Shown here one piece after another: positions 6,354 through 8,930 of a stretch of DNA of 8,930 nucleotides. Below the pieces are notes generated by a model. The model was given only the letters and a program-made list of their open reading frames with translations. It did not search any database and was not told where the DNA came from. Source of the DNA: Anaerolineae bacterium (GTDB taxonomy: Bacteria > Chloroflexota > Anaerolineae > B4-G1); NCBI GenBank assembly GCA_030612185.1, contig JAUWOI010000151.1:1-8930 (forward strand). The letters are read 5' to 3'. Position numbers and translations under genes: made by a program. Each line of letters opens with the position of its first letter. Positions within the stretch are counted from its first letter, which is position 1.

Positions 6354-7496
6354 CTAAATCCCGTGTTCTATTTTGTCCTTCAGCACGGCGTCGTAGACGG
6401 CCTCTGTCTCATCAGCCACTCGCTCCCACGAGAACTTGGATGCTTGCTCGGAGCCACGCTGTCGCAGGGCAGCGCGCAAGTCAGTGCCGCTCAACAGATG
6501 GCGCAGGGCGTCGGTGAGAGATTCTACACTATCAGGGTCAAAATGCAAAGCGGCGTCTCCCGCGATTTCGGGCAAAGAGGATGTGTCGCTACACGTCACC
6601 GGTGTGCCACAGGCCATCGCCTCCAGCACCGGCAGGCCGAAGCCCTCGTAGAGGCTGGGGAGGACCAGCACCTGCGCCCCGGCATAGATAGCCGGCAGAT
6701 CCTCGTCCGGCACGTAGCCAGGGAGTATGACGGCTGCTCGCGCTGGCGATTGCTCCAGCCGGCTGAAGAAATCGTCGTACAGCCAACCTCGTTTACCCAC
6801 GATCACCAGCCCGTCGGTCAGCCCGTCGGCGTGGATGGCCTCAAAACCACTCAGCAGCCGGGTCAGGTTCTTGCGTGGCTCGATGGTGCCGACGAAGAGC
6901 AGGTAGCGGTCCGGCAGGTGGTACCGCGCCCGCACGGCGGCCACTATATCTGGCGGTTGCGGCCGGAAGCGGGGGGCGGCCGCCTCGTGAACGACCGTGA
7001 CCTTCTCCGGCGGGAGGCTGTAGGCGGCGACCAGGTCACGCTGGGTACACTCAGAGACAGCGATGACGTGAGTGGCACGACGGCAGTAGAGAGGCATAGT
7101 CAGGTTCAGGTACCAGCGGTTGAGGGGCTTGTGATGAGCCGGCAGATGCCGGAAGATGAGATCGTGCACGGTGAGGATGGTGGGGACGGAGTGCAGTGGC
7201 AGCAGGAGGTGTTCGGTAGCGTGGAAGAGTTTGGCGTCGGGCACCAGAGTGTCGAAACCGAGGCGGGCCAATTGTCCCAGCCAGACCAGCAAACGCCACG
7301 GCTTGTAGCCCAGGGCGACGGTCTGGGTGAGCAGATGCCCCAGCCCCGCCAGTGGTTCTATACCCCGCTCCCGGTTGTAGAACAGGGCATAGCGGTCCGG
7401 ATGGGCGGCGACCAGGGCGCGGGTCAGGCTTTCGGCATATCGCCCCAGCCCAGCGCGGTGGTGAACGGCGGCGGAGATATCTAGATAGATAGTCAT
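6354..7496 (-). CDS. GT4-family glycosyltransferase (mannosyltransferase-like subgroup)
   Basis: This 380-residue GT-B enzyme has the pattern of GT4 proteins often annotated as mannosyltransferase B-like in O-antigen clusters. The N-terminal domain opens with MTIYLDISAAVHHRAGLGRY; the GLGRY loop (16-20) is typical of this subgroup, as is VHDLIF (110-115). The second domain contains FVGTIEPRKN (201-210), with R208/K209 for the donor phosphate, then SLYEGFGLPVLEAMACGTP with the E-x7-E pair E284/E292. It would act in the cytoplasm, adding a sugar from an NDP donor to a lipid-linked acceptor; the sugar is not determined. The start overlaps the M20 stop (ATGA, 7493-7496), and GAGGTG (7499-7504) sits just upstream, so it is probably translationally coupled to the peptidase. 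A long open frame on the opposite strand (6348-7484) is a shadow of this gene. Confidence 0.94.
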   Translation of the reverse strand: MTIYLDISAAVHHRAGLGRYAESLTRALVAAHPDRYALFYNRERGIEPLAGLGHLLTQTVALGYKPWRLLVWLGQLARLGFDTLVPDAKLFHATEHLLLPLHSVPTILTVHDLIFRHLPAHHKPLNRWYLNLTMPLYCRRATHVIAVSECTQRDLVAAYSLPPEKVTVVHEAAAPRFRPQPPDIVAAVRARYHLPDRYLLFVGTIEPRKNLTRLLSGFEAIHADGLTDGLVIVGKRGWLYDDFFSRLEQSPARAAVILPGYVPDEDLPAIYAGAQVLVLPSLYEGFGLPVLEAMACGTPVTCSDTSSLPEIAGDAALHFDPDSVESLTDALRHLLSGTDLRAALRQRGSEQASKFSWERVADETEAVYDAVLKDKIEHGI

Positions 7497-8812
7497 AACA
7501 CCTCGCTCAGCACCTCGTAGATGATGCGTGTGCCCAGTTGCAGGTTTTCCAGAGAGATACGCTCGTCAATGCCGTGGAAACCGGCCAATTCCTTGGGTGT
7601 GATGATTGCAGGGAACAAGCCGTAGGTGCTGATCCCCTTGCGCCGGAAGAAACAGGAGTCGGTGGCCCCCGGCGTGAGCATAGGCACGGTGATGCTGCCC
7701 GGCACCAGGCGGGCCGTCACGTCCGCGATGGCTCGGAACAGCGTGCTGTCGTAGGTAGAGATCGTGGTAGGCTCCGGGTATTGGATAACCTCCACCTGCA
7801 CTCGCTCGTCGGCGATGACCGTCTTGAGTTTCCCTATGAAGCCATCGGGATCTTCACCGGGCAACAACCGCACGTCGAGCACTGCCTCGGCTTGCTCGGG
7901 GATGACGTTCTCCTTGCCCCCGGCGCGCAGGACGGTAAGGCTGAGGGTGTTGCGCAGGATGGCGTTGACTGAGGGCGCGGCGGTAAGCGATTTCCGCGCC
8001 AGGGCGAAGGCCAGTGGATTGTCCAGGTGACGCAAGAGTAGGGACTGGGGGAAAGGTTGCACCTGGGCGAGCCGGGCGAACATGGCCCGTGTGACTTTGT
8101 GTAGATGCAGAGGAGTCTCGTAGTCCAGCACCCGGGCCAGGGCATGCACGAGGGTGTCGTTGGCGTTGTTGGCGTGGGGCATTCCACTATGTCCCGGCTC
8201 TCCCTCGGCCACCAACCGCAGCCACAGCGCCTGCTTCTCGGCCACGGCCACGGCGAAGACTACACCAGGGCCAAAGAAATCCCGCAGACCGAAACCGCCC
8301 TCGTCCCACACGTACTCGGCCTCGATCTCGGGCCAGTGATGAGCCAGCATCCGCTGCGCGCCGTGGGTGCTGCCCATCTCCTCGTCGGCCACAGCGAGGT
8401 AGATAAGATCCCGCTTGCGAGGGGCGTCGCTGCGTCGCAGCAGGTCCAGGGCCAACAGATGCATCACCCCAACGCCCTTCATGTCAATGGCCCCTCGTCC
8501 CCAGACGTAGCCATCCCGTATCTCGCCACCGAAGGGAGCGCACGACCAGCGGGCAGGGTCGGCGGACACCACGTCCATGTGATGCAGCAAGATGATCGCA
8601 CCCGCGCTGCCATCGCCCGGCAGTCGTGTCAGCAGGTTGGCCCGCCCTGGGGCGGATGCGGATAGTGTGGGTTCCAGGCCACGTTCGCGCAGCAACGTCG
8701 CCAGGAACTCGGCCGCCTGGCGCTCGTTTCCGGGCGGGTTGGTGGTGTCAATTTGCAAGTAGCGGCTCAGAATCCGCGCCGCTTCGTCTCCGACTGCTTG
8801 CCAGTTTATCAT
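7493..8812 (-). CDS. M20-family metallopeptidase/amidohydrolase
   Basis: With the ATG at 8812 the protein is 439 residues, normal for M20 (ArgE/DapE/CPG2-type) di-zinc hydrolases that cleave small peptides or N-acyl amino acids. Early LQIDTTNPPGNE is the usual N-terminal motif. Metal and catalytic residues are all visible: H78 and catalytic D80 in LLHHMDVV, bridging D110 in GRGAIDMKG, base E144 with metal-binding E145 in ADEEMGS, E171 in WDEGG, and H413 in FHGIDE near the C-terminus. H208 in GHSGMP belongs to the inserted dimerisation domain. No signal peptide is evident, so it is probably cytosolic. A GTG 27 bases upstream (8839) also opens the frame, but the ATG is preferred: it overlaps the preceding gene's stop in ATGA and has GGGAG (8823-8827) upstream. 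The exact substrate is unknown; the upstream enolase-superfamily gene may point to peptide or amino-acid derivative turnover. Confidence 0.93.
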   Translation of the reverse strand: MINWQAVGDEAARILSRYLQIDTTNPPGNERQAAEFLATLLRERGLEPTLSASAPGRANLLTRLPGDGSAGAIILLHHMDVVSADPARWSCAPFGGEIRDGYVWGRGAIDMKGVGVMHLLALDLLRRSDAPRKRDLIYLAVADEEMGSTHGAQRMLAHHWPEIEAEYVWDEGGFGLRDFFGPGVVFAVAVAEKQALWLRLVAEGEPGHSGMPHANNANDTLVHALARVLDYETPLHLHKVTRAMFARLAQVQPFPQSLLLRHLDNPLAFALARKSLTAAPSVNAILRNTLSLTVLRAGGKENVIPEQAEAVLDVRLLPGEDPDGFIGKLKTVIADERVQVEVIQYPEPTTISTYDSTLFRAIADVTARLVPGSITVPMLTPGATDSCFFRRKGISTYGLFPAIITPKELAGFHGIDERISLENLQLGTRIIYEVLSEVL

Positions 8813-8930
8813 CGCAGTTTCACTCCCAGGCCGGGGCACTCCGACACCCGCGCCCAGCCGGTGGTCACGTCCACGTCGTAGCCAGTGGCGGGGTCGCCTT
8901 GCAGGAACAGCGGGCCGATGAGTTCACAGG
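8809..8930 (-). CDS. C-terminal end of an enolase-superfamily (MR/MLE-type) protein, partial
   Basis: Only the last 39 residues are in the window, read from the right edge to TGA at 8809. They run from CELIGPLFLQGD to ECPGLGVKLR. The order ELIGPL, then a short variable loop, then PGLGV just before the stop is the usual C-terminal tail of mandelate racemase/muconate lactonizing enzymes and dipeptide epimerases. The catalytic barrel lies outside the window, so the assignment rests on this tail only. The stop overlaps the M20 start (ATGA, 8809-8812), so the two are probably co-translated. An epimerase beside an M20 peptidase would suit processing of unusual amino-acid or cell-wall-peptide derivatives, but that is an inference. 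Confidence 0.6.
   Translation of the reverse strand, partial: CELIGPLFLQGDPATGYDVDVTTGWARVSECPGLGVKLR

Noticed and set aside
6348..7484. 378-codon open frame on the plus strand opposite the GT4 gene
   Set aside because: It mirrors a clear glycosyltransferase almost end to end, has no recognisable motif and is rich in Gln, Gly, Val and Arg. This is a codon-bias shadow.
8105..8665. 186-codon plus-strand frame opposite the M20 gene
   Set aside because: It is a shadow of a gene with a full set of metal-binding residues.
8812..8839. Upstream GTG start for the M20 peptidase
   Set aside because: The nine extra residues are unlike the family N-terminus. The ATG at 8812 has an ATGA overlap with the preceding stop and a GGGAG upstream.

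Overview
This window is a single-direction gene block on the minus strand. It reads like part of a bacterial surface-polysaccharide (O-antigen or exopolysaccharide type) biosynthesis locus joined to the end of a peptidase/epimerase-type metabolic unit. The taxon cannot be proven from the sequence. The fairly high GC, the gene types and the style of the membrane proteins would fit a Chloroflexota (Anaerolineae-like) bacterium, but that is an inference. No RNA genes, CRISPR arrays, strong promoters or convincing terminators were seen, and no gene-free stretch exceeds 300 bases.

In the direction of transcription (high to low coordinates) the order is: C-terminal end of an enolase-superfamily (mandelate racemase/muconate lactonizing type) protein (8809-8930, partial); M20-family metallopeptidase/amidohydrolase (7493-8812); GT4 glycosyltransferase (6354-7496); a GT39-type membrane glycosyltransferase gene broken by a small transposon-like insertion (4664-6323); a UDP-galactopyranose-mutase-like/HemY-like FAD oxidoreductase gene broken by a frameshift (3248-4667); a second GT4 glycosyltransferase (2099-3187); an NAD-dependent nucleotide-sugar epimerase/dehydratase (1090-2058); and the N-terminal 364 residues of an O-antigen ligase/polymerase-like membrane protein (1-1093). 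Four gene junctions are 4-base ATGA stop/start overlaps, so this looks like an operon with translational coupling.

The main discovery is a 201-bp element at 4937-5137. It has 13-bp terminal inverted repeats (12 of 13 matching) and sits between two copies of CTAG, a perfect 4-bp target duplication. Removing the element plus one CTAG restores a continuous 484-residue GT39-type reading frame that ends in its own ATGA overlap with the next gene. The element encodes no recognisable transposase, so it looks like a MITE or an internally deleted insertion sequence. The very next gene carries an independent frameshift between its FAD-binding N-terminus and the rest of the protein. The FAD gene and part of the GT39 gene also have lower GC than the flanking genes. 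This stretch therefore looks like a decaying, possibly imported, part of the cluster.

Together, intact genes would supply activated sugars (epimerase, possibly the FAD enzyme), transfer them to a lipid-linked or surface acceptor (two GT4 enzymes on the cytoplasmic side, the GT39 protein in the membrane using a polyprenyl-phosphate sugar), and polymerise or ligate the product (the O-antigen ligase-like protein). With two genes broken, the glycan made now is probably simpler than the ancestral one.
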